Positions 34,056 to 43,154 are shown, numbered from the stretch's first letter. The stretch: 64,000 nucleotides of DNA from Paractinoplanes ovalisporus (GCF_016834655.1 NZ_JAENHP010000033.1:1-64000); one strand, 5' to 3'. The notes: generated from the letters alone by a model not told the origin. Program-made: numbers and translations.

Positions 34056-35645
34056 ATGCACACCGACGTCCTCGTCATCGGCGGCGGCCTGGGCGGAGTC
34101 GCGGCGGCCCTGGCCGCGCTCCGAGCCGGCCGGAGGGTGCTGCTCACCGAGGAGTACGCCTGGCTCGGCGGCCAGCTGACCAGCCAGGCCGTCCCGCCCG
34201 ACGAGCACAGCTGGGTCGAGCGGTTCGGCGTCACCGCGAGTTACCGGGCGCTGCGCGACGGCATCCGGGCCCACTACCGCGCCCACTATCCGCTCACCGA
34301 CCGCGCCCGCCGCACCCGCGACCTCAACCCCGGGGCCGGGCACGTCAGCCGGCTCTGCCACGAGCCGCGGGTCGCCGTGGCGGTGATCGACGCGATGCTC
34401 GCCCCCTACCGAGGGTCGGGCCGGCTGACCGTGCTGCAACCTGCCGTGCCGGTGTCCGCTGAAACCGACGGTGACCGGGTCACGTCCGTCACGGTCCGCC
34501 ATCACGGCGAGCAGTACGTGCTGTCCGCGCCCTACATCCTCGACGCCACCGAAACCGGCGACCTGCTGCCGATGACCGGCACCGAATATGTGACCGGCGC
34601 CGAGTCACAGGCCGAGACCGGCGAGCCCAGCGCCCCCGAGACCGGCGACCCGGCCAACATGCAGGCGCTGTCGGTGTGTTTCGCCGTGGACCACGTCGAC
34701 GGCGATCACACCATCGACAAGCCTTCGGCGTACGGCTTCTGGCGCGATTACCAACCGGAGTTCTGGGGTGCGCGGATGCTGTCGTGGCAGACCCCCAACC
34801 CCCGTACGCTGGAAATCTCCACCCGCTCGTTCACGCCGAACCCGGACGACGACCCGTGGCTCGTCGACGCCGACCAGCGCGTCAACCCGGGCGACGGCAA
34901 CCTGTGGACGTTCCGCCGCATCGCCGCGCGCCGCAACTTCACCGACGGCTTCTACCCCAGCGACATCTGCCTCGTGAACTGGCCGATGATCGACTATTTC
35001 GAGCAGCCGTACGTGGATGTGCCCGACCCCGCGCAGGTCGAGGCGAAGGCCCGCGAGCTGTCTTTCTCCGTTCTCTACTGGCTGCAGACCGAGGCGCCAC
35101 GCCCGGACGGGGGAACGGGCTGGCCGGGGCTGCGACTGCGCGGCGACGTGACCGGCAGTGCGGACGGCCTGGCGATGGCCCCGTACGTGCGGGAAGGTCG
35201 TCGGATCCGCGGCGAGTGCACCGTCGTCGAACAGGACCTGAGTCTGCAGGTCAGAGGCGACAAGGGCGCGGTTCCGTACTCCGATTCGATCGGTGTCGGT
35301 ATGTATCGCATCGATCTGCACCCCTCCACCGGCGGCGACAACTACATCGACGTCGCCAGTTGCCCGTTCGAGATCCCGCTCGGGGCCCTGATCCCGCAGC
35401 GCGTCGAGAACCTGCTCCCCGCCGGCAAGAACATCGCCACCACCCACATCACCAACGGCTCGTACCGGCTGCATCCGGTCGAGTGGAACGCGGGCGAGGT
35501 GGCCGGCGCGCTGGCCGCGTTCTGCCTCGACCGCTCCGTCTCGCCGCGGGCCGTGCGCAACACCCCCGATCTGCTCACCGAGTTCCAGAACCACCTGAGC
35601 TCCGACGGCGTCGAGCTGCGCTGGCCCGACATCAGCGGTTACTGA
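34056..35645 (+). CDS. FAD-dependent oxidoreductase
   Basis: A 529-residue flavoenzyme. The N-terminal DVLVIGGGLGGVAAALAALR binds FAD; WLGGQLTSQAVPPDEHSWVE and ILDATETGDLLPMTGTEYVT place it in the PF12831 family (FAD-dependent oxidoreductases of carbohydrate or glycan operons); LLPAGKNIATTHITNGSYRL, then HPVEWNAGEVAGALAAF, is the C-terminal FAD contact. ATG 34056 is chosen; GTG 34047, overlapping the LacI gene end, is the alternative. It sits between the LacI gene and the ABC transporter genes, so it likely oxidises the imported sugar or derivative. Confidence 0.82.
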   Translation: MHTDVLVIGGGLGGVAAALAALRAGRRVLLTEEYAWLGGQLTSQAVPPDEHSWVERFGVTASYRALRDGIRAHYRAHYPLTDRARRTRDLNPGAGHVSRLCHEPRVAVAVIDAMLAPYRGSGRLTVLQPAVPVSAETDGDRVTSVTVRHHGEQYVLSAPYILDATETGDLLPMTGTEYVTGAESQAETGEPSAPETGDPANMQALSVCFAVDHVDGDHTIDKPSAYGFWRDYQPEFWGARMLSWQTPNPRTLEISTRSFTPNPDDDPWLVDADQRVNPGDGNLWTFRRIAARRNFTDGFYPSDICLVNWPMIDYFEQPYVDVPDPAQVEAKARELSFSVLYWLQTEAPRPDGGTGWPGLRLRGDVTGSADGLAMAPYVREGRRIRGECTVVEQDLSLQVRGDKGAVPYSDSIGVGMYRIDLHPSTGGDNYIDVASCPFEIPLGALIPQRVENLLPAGKNIATTHITNGSYRLHPVEWNAGEVAGALAAFCLDRSVSPRAVRNTPDLLTEFQNHLSSDGVELRWPDISGY

Positions 35646-35660
35646 GATTTGGAGATCCCC

Positions 35661-36902
35661 ATGAGACGTCTTCTCTCCGGTATAGCCACGGTTGCCCTGC
35701 TCGGCTCGCTCACCGCCTGCGGTGGCGGTGACGACGCCGGCTCCGACGGCCCGATCACGCTGCGCATGACCACGTGGTCGTCCAACCCGGCCCACGTGCA
35801 GCTGTTCGACTCGATCGCGGCCGAATACAAGACGACCCACCCCGACGTGACCGTCAAGTTCGACGCGTTGCCGATCGACAACTACACGACCACGGTCACC
35901 ACCCAGATCGCCGGTGGGAACGCGCCCGACATCGCGTGGATCCTCGAGGGTTCGGCGCCCGACTTCGTGGCCTCGGGCGCGCTGACCTCGCTCGACGACA
36001 GCATCGAGAACGCCGGGGACCTGGCGCCGGCGGCCACCGCCCTGTGGAAGCAGGACGGCAAGTTGATGGCGTATCCGTTCTCGACCTCGCCTTTCGGGGT
36101 CTTCGTCAATACCGACCTGTTCAAGAAGGCCGGTGTTTCCCTGCCCTCTTCCTCTTGGTCGTGGGAACAGGCCGCAGCCGCCGCGTCTGATGTTGCCGAA
36201 AAAACCGGCAAACAGGGTCTGGTGATTCGCGACTTCGACTACAAGGACTGGACGAACCTGGCGACCGTGTTCCGCGGCTGGGACGCCGAGGCCTGGAGTG
36301 CCGACGGGAAGACCTGCGGCTTCGACCAGCCGCCGATGGTCGACGCGATGACGTTCCTGCACAAGGCGATCTTCACCGACAAGGCGATGCCCGCGCCCGG
36401 TGTGGCCGCGGACTTCTTCGCCGGTGAATCGGCCATGACAATCGCCCAGATCTCGCGGACGTCGCTGCTCAAAGAGGGCGGTTTCGGCTGGACCCTCGTC
36501 CCGCTTCCGGCCGGCCCGGCCGGCGAATATTCGGTGATCGGCCAGGGCGGCCTCGGCGTGCTGAAGAAAGGCAAGAACGCGTCGGCCGCGGCCGAATTCG
36601 TCAAGTTCTTCACCAGCCCCGCCAACTCCGCGAAGCTGGCCCAGTTCTTCCCGCCGCCCCGGCAGTCGCAGCTCAACGCCGAGACCCTGGCCAAGGCCAA
36701 CCCGCTGCTGAAGCCGGAACAGCTGCAGAACGTCGTGATCGACGGCATCGCCGACGGTGTCGTCAAGCCCAGCCACACCGGAAGCGCGGAGATCAATCAG
36801 GCCGTACGGTCGTCGCTTGATCCGCTGTGGAAGCCCGGCGCCGACGTTCCGGGCGTGCTCAAGGGCGTGTGCGCGGCCATCAACCCGCTGCTCGCCAAAT
36901 GA
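35661..36902 (+). CDS. ABC transporter sugar-binding lipoprotein
   Basis: A 413-residue extracellular solute-binding protein (family 1). The lipobox LTAC at residues 17-20 (MRRLLSGIATVALLGSLTAC) puts a lipid on Cys20. TLRMTTWSSNPAHVQLFDSI and IAGGNAPDIAWILEGSAPDF are typical of carbohydrate-binding members. GGAGA precedes the ATG. Its stop overlaps the permease start (ATGA). First transporter gene of the sugar operon. Confidence 0.9.
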   Translation: MRRLLSGIATVALLGSLTACGGGDDAGSDGPITLRMTTWSSNPAHVQLFDSIAAEYKTTHPDVTVKFDALPIDNYTTTVTTQIAGGNAPDIAWILEGSAPDFVASGALTSLDDSIENAGDLAPAATALWKQDGKLMAYPFSTSPFGVFVNTDLFKKAGVSLPSSSWSWEQAAAAASDVAEKTGKQGLVIRDFDYKDWTNLATVFRGWDAEAWSADGKTCGFDQPPMVDAMTFLHKAIFTDKAMPAPGVAADFFAGESAMTIAQISRTSLLKEGGFGWTLVPLPAGPAGEYSVIGQGGLGVLKKGKNASAAAEFVKFFTSPANSAKLAQFFPPPRQSQLNAETLAKANPLLKPEQLQNVVIDGIADGVVKPSHTGSAEINQAVRSSLDPLWKPGADVPGVLKGVCAAINPLLAK

Positions 36903-37813
36903 CCGTTGGCTCCTCGTTGACGCGCCGCCGCTACTGGACCACGCGGCGGCGTGATCAACTGACCGCGTACGTCTTCATCACGCCCGCCCTGCTCGGCGCG
37001 CTCGCCTTCGTGTTCCTGCCGTTGGTCCTGGTCGTCTGGTACAGCCTGCACGAATGGAACGTGCTGGCCGACACGTTCAATTTCGTGGGCGCCGAGAACT
37101 ACCGGAAACTGGCCGACGACCCGAATGTGCCGGCCGTGCTCCGCGCGACGGCGTTCTTCTCGATCGGCCTGGTCGTCCTCAACCTGGCCCTGGCCCTGCT
37201 GCTCGCCGTTCTGCTCAACCAGAAACTGCGCGGCACCACGGTCTTCCGCGTGCTGTTCTTCTCGCCGGTCGTGGTTTCCCTGCTCGCGTGGACCATCGTG
37301 TGGGGTTTCCTGCTGCAGGACAACGGCGGCCTCAACGGAATGCTGGACGCGGTGGGAATCGACGGCCCCAACTGGCTGCGCTCCGGCGGAACGGCCATGG
37401 TGTCGGTCGTCATCGTGCAGGTCTTCAAAAACGTCGGCCTGAACATGGTGCTTTTCCTGGCCGCGCTGCAGGGCGTTCCCGTTTCGCTGCACGAGGCCGC
37501 CCGCACCGACGGCGCCGGCCCGTGGCGGGTGTTCCGCAGCATCACGCTGCCGCTGATCAGCCCGACCATTCTGCTCACGTCGATCATCACCGTGGTCGGA
37601 TCGTTGCAGGTGTTCGCCCAGATCAGCGTCCTCACTCAGGGCGGCCCCGGCAATTCCACGACGGTTCTCGTCTATTACCTCTACCAGCAGGCGTTCCAGT
37701 TCCACGCGTTCGGCTACGGCGCCACACTTTCGGTGCTGCTCTTCGGAATCGTGCTGGCCCTGACCGTTCTGCAGTGGCAGATGCGCAAGAGGTGGGTCTT
37801 CCATGAGCAATAA
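36899..37813 (+). CDS. carbohydrate ABC transporter permease, MalF/UgpA type
   Basis: A 304-residue permease with six membrane spans (TAYVFITPALLGALAFVFLP at the start). The EAA loop is HEAARTDGAGPWRVFRSITLPLIS (about 200-225). ATG overlaps the stop of the binding protein gene and its own end overlaps the second permease. No ATPase gene follows; as in other actinobacteria a shared ATPase of MsiK type encoded elsewhere probably energises it. Confidence 0.92.
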   Translation: MTVGSSLTRRRYWTTRRRDQLTAYVFITPALLGALAFVFLPLVLVVWYSLHEWNVLADTFNFVGAENYRKLADDPNVPAVLRATAFFSIGLVVLNLALALLLAVLLNQKLRGTTVFRVLFFSPVVVSLLAWTIVWGFLLQDNGGLNGMLDAVGIDGPNWLRSGGTAMVSVVIVQVFKNVGLNMVLFLAALQGVPVSLHEAARTDGAGPWRVFRSITLPLISPTILLTSIITVVGSLQVFAQISVLTQGGPGNSTTVLVYYLYQQAFQFHAFGYGATLSVLLFGIVLALTVLQWQMRKRWVFHEQ

Positions 37814-38627
37814 GACCAAGCTTTTCCTGTACGGCGTCCTGCTCGTCCTCTGCATACCTTTCGTGTTCCCGACCTGGTGGATGATCACGAGCTCGTTCAA
37901 GCCGAACTCCGAGATCTTCTCCCCGTCCCTGCTGCCGTCGAGCTGGAGTTTCGAGCCCTGGCGCCAGGTCTTCACGATGCAGCCGTTCGCCCAGCAGTAC
38001 TGGAACAGCGCGTACATCGCGGTGGTCGTCACGGTCGGCACGCTGGTGGTTGCCTCGATGGCCGGCTACGCCTTCGCCCGCATCCGTTTCCGCGGCCAGA
38101 ACTTCCTGTTCCTGCTGGTCCTGACCGGTCTGCTGATCCCCAGCGAGGTGACGATCGTCCCGCTGTTCCGCATCTTCAACAGCCTGGGCCTGGTCGACAC
38201 CCACTGGCCGCTGATCCTGGTCCCCATGCTGGGCCCGCCGAGCGTGCTGGCCACGTTCATCATGCGCCAGTTCTTCATCACCCTGCCCGGCGAACTGGAG
38301 GAGGCAGCCCGGATGGACGGCCTGGGTCGCCCCGCCATTTTCCGGCGCATAGCCCTGCCGCTGGCCCGCCCGGCCCTGGGCGCGGTGGCCATCTTCACGT
38401 TCCTGCACAGCTGGAATCTCTACCTGGAGCCGGTCGTCTACATCTCGTCCCAGACGAAATACACGTTGCCGCAGGCGCTGACCCAGTTCACCGACGCCTA
38501 CCAGGGCCAGCTCTGGAACGTGCAGCTCTCGGCCGCGTCGATGACAGCCATCCCGGTGCTGATCGTCTTCGTGATAGCCCAGCGCCAGTTCATCGAGGGC
38601 CTGGCCCACACCGGCCTGAAAGGCTAA
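37803..38627 (+). CDS. carbohydrate ABC transporter permease, MalG/UgpE type
   Basis: A 274-residue permease with six spans. WWMITSSFKPNSEIFSPSLL and the EAA loop LEEAARMDGLGRPAIFRRIA, then LPLARPALG, are characteristic of the MalG-like partner subunit. Translationally coupled to the first permease (11 bp overlap). Ends 4 bp before the convergent alarmone-synthetase-like gene. Confidence 0.92.
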   Translation: MSNKTKLFLYGVLLVLCIPFVFPTWWMITSSFKPNSEIFSPSLLPSSWSFEPWRQVFTMQPFAQQYWNSAYIAVVVTVGTLVVASMAGYAFARIRFRGQNFLFLLVLTGLLIPSEVTIVPLFRIFNSLGLVDTHWPLILVPMLGPPSVLATFIMRQFFITLPGELEEAARMDGLGRPAIFRRIALPLARPALGAVAIFTFLHSWNLYLEPVVYISSQTKYTLPQALTQFTDAYQGQLWNVQLSAASMTAIPVLIVFVIAQRQFIEGLAHTGLKG

Positions 38628-38631
38628 GGGT

Positions 38632-39702
38632 TTACGGATGTTCTCCGGCGCGGCGGGCCGCCAAAAGGGCCCGATCCGGTGACATATCAAAATCGATCAT
38701 GTAACCGAGGGCGACTTCCCCGTCAACGGCCGGATTTTCGAGGTGCATCATGTTGACGAGGAAGGTCTCCAGGGAAACCGGCGTCCGCGGTGTTCCCAGG
38801 TCACGGACCACCTCCAGGAGGATCCTGTCGTTGGCATACTTCTTGATCAGGGTGTCCAGATCGGCCACCGTCGTCATTCCCAGAATGCGGAGCATGGCCA
38901 GGATGTTCGACTTGTCGAAGTCGTCCTTCGTCCCTTCAGATCGGAGGGTCTGCCCGACGGCGTCGATCGCGCGCCGCAGGCGGGCAGTGCTCGGGCTGCG
39001 CTCGAGATACTCGTCCAGCGAGGCCAGATCCAGCTCGATGCTGTAGTCCCCGCTGTCCAGTGCGGAGCCGTACGCCTGGCTGACGCGATCCCGGTCGCTC
39101 CGGAATTGGGAGAACTGACTGTCGGCGATCTCGAACAGGGCGCTCAGCCGGCCCAGCCCTCGCTTCAGCTCCCGGGGAACGTCTTCCTGACTCTTGTACT
39201 CGAGCTTGTGGTTGACCGCGGCCCAAGCATGCTGCAGGGCCGTCCTGACCTGGATCTCCGCCTTGAAATCGGCGTAGCGCGCCCATTCTGGCAGATCTGC
39301 TCTCGGGCTCGCGATGCTGACGATGAAATGACGAGACAGGTAGCCGAACCGATCCGGGTCGAGCAGAGCGCTCTTGTCGACCGAGTTCTCCTCGTCGACC
39401 TCGAACTCCCGGCGTATCAGGGCCTCGACCTCGTCCCCGTCCTCGAGGTAGTAGGTAATGATCCGGACGCCGGTCAGGTCAGTCATCTCTTTGAGCGGGT
39501 CGGCGTACTTGTTCGCCTTCAGCTCCAGCTTCCTTTCGAAGCTGCTGACGTCCTTCGCCCGGCTCTCGATCTGAATGATGTCGATGTGGTTTTGAGCGAG
39601 GAGATCCTTCAAAAGACGCTCGAGGCGCGCCGCGAAGTCCGCGAAGAGGGGCCTGATCTGGACGAATCTCCCCACGATCTCCGAGGTGGCGTGCGTTTCC
39701 AA
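38632..39702 (-). CDS. RelA/SpoT-domain (p)ppGpp synthetase-like protein
   Basis: A 356-residue protein. Residues about 45-175 form the RelA/SpoT nucleotidyltransferase: IESRAKDVSSFERKLELK, EMTDLTGVRIITYYLEDGDE, GYLSRHFIVSI and EIQVRTALQHAWAAVNHKLE. There is no HD hydrolase and no TGS/ACT region, so it belongs with small alarmone synthetases, though a 180-residue helical C-terminal extension makes it longer. A rare TTG start is supported by GGAGG 8 bp upstream. Lower GC than neighbours suggests recent acquisition. It could be a stress enzyme or a toxic synthetase. Confidence 0.82.
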   Translation of the reverse strand: METHATSEIVGRFVQIRPLFADFAARLERLLKDLLAQNHIDIIQIESRAKDVSSFERKLELKANKYADPLKEMTDLTGVRIITYYLEDGDEVEALIRREFEVDEENSVDKSALLDPDRFGYLSRHFIVSIASPRADLPEWARYADFKAEIQVRTALQHAWAAVNHKLEYKSQEDVPRELKRGLGRLSALFEIADSQFSQFRSDRDRVSQAYGSALDSGDYSIELDLASLDEYLERSPSTARLRRAIDAVGQTLRSEGTKDDFDKSNILAMLRILGMTTVADLDTLIKKYANDRILLEVVRDLGTPRTPVSLETFLVNMMHLENPAVDGEVALGYMIDFDMSPDRALLAARRAGEHP

Positions 39703-39992
39703 GCCTGTCCTCCAGCCCCTCGATCAAGCAGTCGCCGCAGCCGTCAGAGCCCACGTCCCGCGGCGACCGCCGTACCTGCTGTCCAATGGAGAACGCAGCA
39801 TAGCGCCCGGCTGTCGCCCAGCCTCGCTGAGACAGCGCGTGCCCTACCAGGAGGGACGCTCTACCTTCGTCACTCGGCCGCGGGCCGGCTGACCGTTTCG
39901 CCAGTTCCCCGGCAGCGTTTCCGGCAAAGGCGATATTCCGTGGTTCGAAGACAACTTTGACCTTGTCGAATACCGATGCTTGACTGAGGTGT

Positions 39993-40436
39993 ATGGCGGA
40001 TTGGCTACCGATTGCCGGAACGCTACTAGGTGCGGTCGTAGGCTCCACGTCCACCCTGTTGTCCCAGCGATTGGCGTTTGGCCGGGACCGCGCGGCCAAA
40101 CTCACCGACCTCCGGCGAGAGGCCGTCACCCGATTCCTCTCCGAGATCCACAAACATCAGCGGGAGCTGTATTCCCTGCACGAGCGCTACCCGGACGCGG
40201 CCACGCGCGAGGGTGCGATCAAGCGGGTATCCCCGATCGAAGCCCAGGTAGCCCTCGACAACGTCCGGTTCCTGGCCACCGCCGAGGTCGTCGCGCAGGC
40301 GGAGTCCCTGTGGCTCCACGTCCGTGAATCGAACTTCGCCCGAGGTAATGCCAAAAGTCGAATACGCTGGCGGCGGGTCTATTGGGAAATGCGCAAAGAC
40401 CTGGTATTCAGCTTTCGCGCTTCCCTCGAAACTTGA
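39993..40436 (+). CDS. hypothetical membrane-anchored protein
   Basis: A 147-residue protein: an N-terminal hydrophobic segment (ADWLPIAGTLLGAVVGSTST, about residues 2-22) followed by a basic helical region (RLAFGRDRAAKLTDLRREAV) likely to be coiled coil and cytoplasmic. This layout occurs in many small actinobacterial proteins, including KilB-like plasmid proteins. It is divergent from the alarmone-synthetase-like gene with a 290 bp gap (39703-39992) in which I see nothing else. Reads toward the rnpB end. Function unknown. Confidence 0.6.
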   Translation: MADWLPIAGTLLGAVVGSTSTLLSQRLAFGRDRAAKLTDLRREAVTRFLSEIHKHQRELYSLHERYPDAATREGAIKRVSPIEAQVALDNVRFLATAEVVAQAESLWLHVRESNFARGNAKSRIRWRRVYWEMRKDLVFSFRASLET

Positions 40437-40452
40437 CGCTCTTGTTAGTAGC

Positions 40453-40868
40453 GCGACGGACGAGTCGGCCTGTACGCCGGATTCTGTCCGGGCGAGTTGC
40501 CTCGCCGTGGGCGGTCATCCATCTCGGCCGGCCGTTGCCGGCTCGGCTCTTGCGGCCTACCCGCAGGCTCGGGCGAGCAGCCCTCGAACGCCTGCGCTGG
40601 CCACCGCCTTGCGGCCGTGGCCTTTCTTGGCCTTGCTCCGGGTGGGGTTTACCTAGCCACCCCGGTCACCCGGGGTGCTGGTGAGCTCTTACCTCACCGT
40701 TTCACCCTTACCAGCCCCAAGGGGCCGGCGGTCTGTTCTCTGTGGCACTGTCCCGCGGGTCGCCCCGGGTTGCCGTTAACAACCACCCTGCTCTGCGGAG
40801 TCCGGACGTTCCTCGGCGACCTCCCCGGAAGGAGGCCGACGCGACCGCCTGGCTGACTCGTCCGTCGC
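40453..40868 (-). ncRNA. rnpB: RNase P RNA (bacterial type A)
   Basis: The catalytic RNA of ribonuclease P. The two ends form a perfect 14 bp P1 helix (GCGACGGACGAGTC at the 5' end, its complement at the 3' end). The conserved cores are visible on the minus strand: GAGGAACGTCCGGACTCC near the 5' end with the CRI region, and GGACAGAATCCGGCGTACAG near the 3' end. Length about 416 nt fits actinobacteria. It processes tRNA precursors. Exact termini are set by P1 and may differ by a few bases. Confidence 0.96.
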
Positions 40869-40905
40869 CCGGCCATTCTAACGAGGTCGTAGATTCGACC
40901 TCACC

Positions 40906-41670
40906 ATGGATCTCACCCACGTGCTTCTGCTGCTGGTGGCCGGGCTCGCCGCGGGGGCCGTCAACGCGATCGCCGGCGGTGGGTCACTGATCACGTTTCC
41001 GAGCCTGATCGCCACCGGGTTGCCCTCGGTGGCGGCCAACGTCACCAATTCCATCTCGGTGTTTCCCGGGTACGTCTCCAGCGTCGCCGGCAGCCGAGCG
41101 GACCTCGCGGGCCAGCGCCGCCGGGTCGTCCGGACCCTGCCCGTGTGTGTGCTCGGCACGGCCGCCGGGTGTGCCCTGCTGCTGCTCACGCCCGCCCGCG
41201 CGTTCGAACTGATCGTGCCCTTCCTGGTGCTCGGCGCCGCCGCCACGCTGGCGTTCCAGCAGCGCCTGCGCGGCCTGGTCGGCCATCCCCGCGCCATGTC
41301 GCCGCGCCGAGCGGCGCTGTCGCTGCAGGCCGTAGTCTTCGTCGGCGCGATCTACGGCGGCTACTTCGGGGCGGCCCTGGGCGTCATGTACGTGGCCGCG
41401 CTCGCCCTGATCCTCGACGAGCCCCTGAACCGCATCAACGCCCTCAAGAACGTCCTGTCCGCCACCGTCGGCCTCGTCACGCTGCTGGTCTTCGCGTTCT
41501 TCGCCCCGGTCAACTGGGCGGCCGTCGCCGTCCTCGCACCGGCCACGGTCGTCGGCGGCTACGCGGGCGCCAAGCTGGCCCAGCGCCTGCCGGCCTCGGT
41601 GCTGCGGGCCTTGATCGTCGCTTTCGGCACCGCGATCGGTTTGCTGCTCCTCTATCGCGCGCTGAGCTGA
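40906..41670 (+). CDS. sulfite exporter TauE/SafE family permease
   Basis: A 254-residue membrane protein with about eight spans and two TauE/SafE halves: AVNAIAGGGSLITFPSLIATGLPSVAANVTN gives the first conserved GGGS motif and VFVGAIYGGYFGAALGVMYV the second. Family members export or import sulfite, sulfoacetate or other small anions. ATG is 37 bp from the rnpB 5' end on the opposite strand, so the two transcription units are divergent and share a promoter region. Confidence 0.88.
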   Translation: MDLTHVLLLLVAGLAAGAVNAIAGGGSLITFPSLIATGLPSVAANVTNSISVFPGYVSSVAGSRADLAGQRRRVVRTLPVCVLGTAAGCALLLLTPARAFELIVPFLVLGAAATLAFQQRLRGLVGHPRAMSPRRAALSLQAVVFVGAIYGGYFGAALGVMYVAALALILDEPLNRINALKNVLSATVGLVTLLVFAFFAPVNWAAVAVLAPATVVGGYAGAKLAQRLPASVLRALIVAFGTAIGLLLLYRALS

Positions 41671-41700
41671 TCATCCCCAACCAGTTCCGTCCGTACGGCC

Positions 41701-41870
41701 TTATACGTGTCTCGCCACCCCCATCCCTCCGGGGGCGGCGCTGTGCGGTCCCGCGGCCCAACCTCTCCCATCACCGCGTGGTTCAGCGGTATGCGTGCCC
41801 GCCGTCCTCACCCCTCCCGCTAGGGCTTGGTGGAGCGGTATACATGTCCCGCCACCCCCACCCCCTCCCA
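41701..41870. repeat. degenerate direct repeats in gene-free stretch
   Basis: Three related stretches with a TATRCRTG core, CCGCC and a C-rich run (41701-41730, 41789-41819, 41837-41870) fill most of the gap 41671-41995. I see no reading frame with coding character there. Confidence 0.55.
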
Positions 41871-41917
41871 CCAGGGTGTGGTGGGGAGCCTAACCGCGTG
41901 TGGGGTGGGTGACGGAG

Positions 41918-41943
41918 TTATCCACATTGCTGGGTTGTCCACA
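41918..41943 (+). promoter_or_regulatory. pair of DnaA-box-like nonamers
   Basis: TTATCCACA at 41918-41926 and TTGTCCACA at 41935-41943, same strand, 17 bp apart. Both fit DnaA box consensus. They lie about 60 bp before the AAA kinase gene and are not in an origin context, so this may be DnaA-linked regulation, DnaA titration, or chance. Confidence 0.4.
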
Positions 41944-41995
41944 GCGGCGGGAAAACGGGCGGCCGGGCCGAGGGCGGTTTCGCTAACCTCCGCGC

Positions 41996-42580
41996 ATGAC
42001 TGGAAACGCGCCGACCCTGCTGTTTGTCATCGGGCCACCCGCCGTGGGCAAGATGACCGTGGGCAACGCCATCGCGGCGCGCACCGGGTTCCGCGTCTTC
42101 CACAACCATCTGACCATCGAGCCGGTGCTGCGGTTCTTTGAATTCGGCACGCCCCCGTTCCAGCGGCTCGTCGAGAGCTTCCGTCAGGGCGTGCTCTCGG
42201 AGGTGGCCGCCAGTGATCTGCCGGGGCTCATTTTCACGTTCGTGTGGGCCTTCGACCACCCCGGTGACGCGGCGGCCGTCGCCGCGTACGCCGAACCGTT
42301 CGTGAAGCGCGGCGGCCGGGTGCTGTTCCTCGAACTGGAGGCCTCGCAGGAGGAAAGGCTGAAGCGCAACGTCGGCGAGGACAGGCTGGCCGAGAAGGCG
42401 TCGAAGCGTGACCTCGACCGTTCGCGGCTGCTCCTGATCGAGGCCGACGGCCAGTACAAGATGAACTCGACGACGGAGTTCGAGGGCCGCGCCGACTATC
42501 TGCGCGTGGACAACACGGACCTGACGCCCGACGAGGTAGCCGAGCTGGCCGTCGCGACGCTCAGACTCGCGGAGGCGTGA
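41996..42580 (+). CDS. AAA/shikimate-kinase-like P-loop kinase
   Basis: A 194-residue P-loop protein. Walker A GPPAVGKMTVG at about residues 13-23; a RVFHNHLTIEPVLRFF segment and GGRVLFLELEASQEERLKRN follow the pattern of small nucleoside or metabolite kinases (AAA_33-like). KASKRDLDRSRLLLIEADGQ is a lid-like basic region. Likely phosphorylates a small molecule or nucleotide; substrate unknown. Confidence 0.82.
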   Translation: MTGNAPTLLFVIGPPAVGKMTVGNAIAARTGFRVFHNHLTIEPVLRFFEFGTPPFQRLVESFRQGVLSEVAASDLPGLIFTFVWAFDHPGDAAAVAAYAEPFVKRGGRVLFLELEASQEERLKRNVGEDRLAEKASKRDLDRSRLLLIEADGQYKMNSTTEFEGRADYLRVDNTDLTPDEVAELAVATLRLAEA

Positions 42581-42650
42581 GCCCGCAAGCCTCGTCCCGC
42601 CAGAGCGGTGCGATCCGTGGCGGCCGGCGGAGGGGAGCGGTCCGGGAGGG

Positions 42651-43154
42651 TCAGGCTGGGCGGAAGGAGTGCTCGGCGAAGCTGAAGCCGCCCCGTTCGT
42701 CGGCGGTCAGGAGCTTTCGGTGTACGTGCTGGGGTGCCCGTCGCAGATGCTGGCGGAAGCCGCGGGCCCGCAGGTGGAAGCCGAAGTTGTGGCCCTCGAC
42801 GTGCCAGGAGGGTTCCGGGTGGTCGTCGGCCGGGTCCAGGCGGTGGATGTCGGCGATCTCGAGCTGTTCGTAGAGCGGCCCGAACTCGCCGGACACGCCC
42901 CAGGCGCCCTCGAAGACGAGGGTGGCGGGGGCGATCCAGAAGGTGAGGTGGTGGCCGGGCTCGACGGGGTCGACCCAGCGCACGATGTAGTCGAGGTCGA
43001 TCATCAGCCGTACCTGGGGGAGCGCGCCGTCGTCGCTGTGCTCGGCGAGGCTCAGGCCGTGGATCCGGCAGTCGTGCCACCCCATTTCGGGGTAGTCCGC
43101 GTCGGTCCAGGTCGCCTTCGTGAGTTCGAGCGGCGGGTGTACGGCTGCGGTCAT
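42651..43154 (-). CDS. hypothetical protein
   Basis: A 167-residue beta-rich protein beginning MTAAVHPPLELTKATWTDAD and containing MGWHDCRIHGLSLAE, LMIDLDYIVRWVDP and FWIAPATLVFEGAWGVSGEF. ATG at 43154 is preferred to 43193 because TACTGT lies a few bases before it, giving a leaderless start, and the family-like sequence starts there. No domain recognised; the compact Trp/His-rich pattern is seen in uncharacterised actinobacterial proteins. Confidence 0.65.
   Translation of the reverse strand: MTAAVHPPLELTKATWTDADYPEMGWHDCRIHGLSLAEHSDDGALPQVRLMIDLDYIVRWVDPVEPGHHLTFWIAPATLVFEGAWGVSGEFGPLYEQLEIADIHRLDPADDHPEPSWHVEGHNFGFHLRARGFRQHLRRAPQHVHRKLLTADERGGFSFAEHSFRPA

Noticed and set aside
34605-36776. 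723-codon minus-strand frame
   Set aside because: Runs opposite the flavoenzyme and binding-protein genes and has no recognisable domain.
40497-40856. Short plus-strand frames across the RNase P RNA
   Set aside because: The region is structural RNA on the minus strand with a perfect P1 helix.
41918-41943. Chromosomal replication origin
   Set aside because: Only two DnaA-like boxes, and no dnaA, dnaN or rnpA-rpmH neighbours; rnpB alone is not an origin marker.
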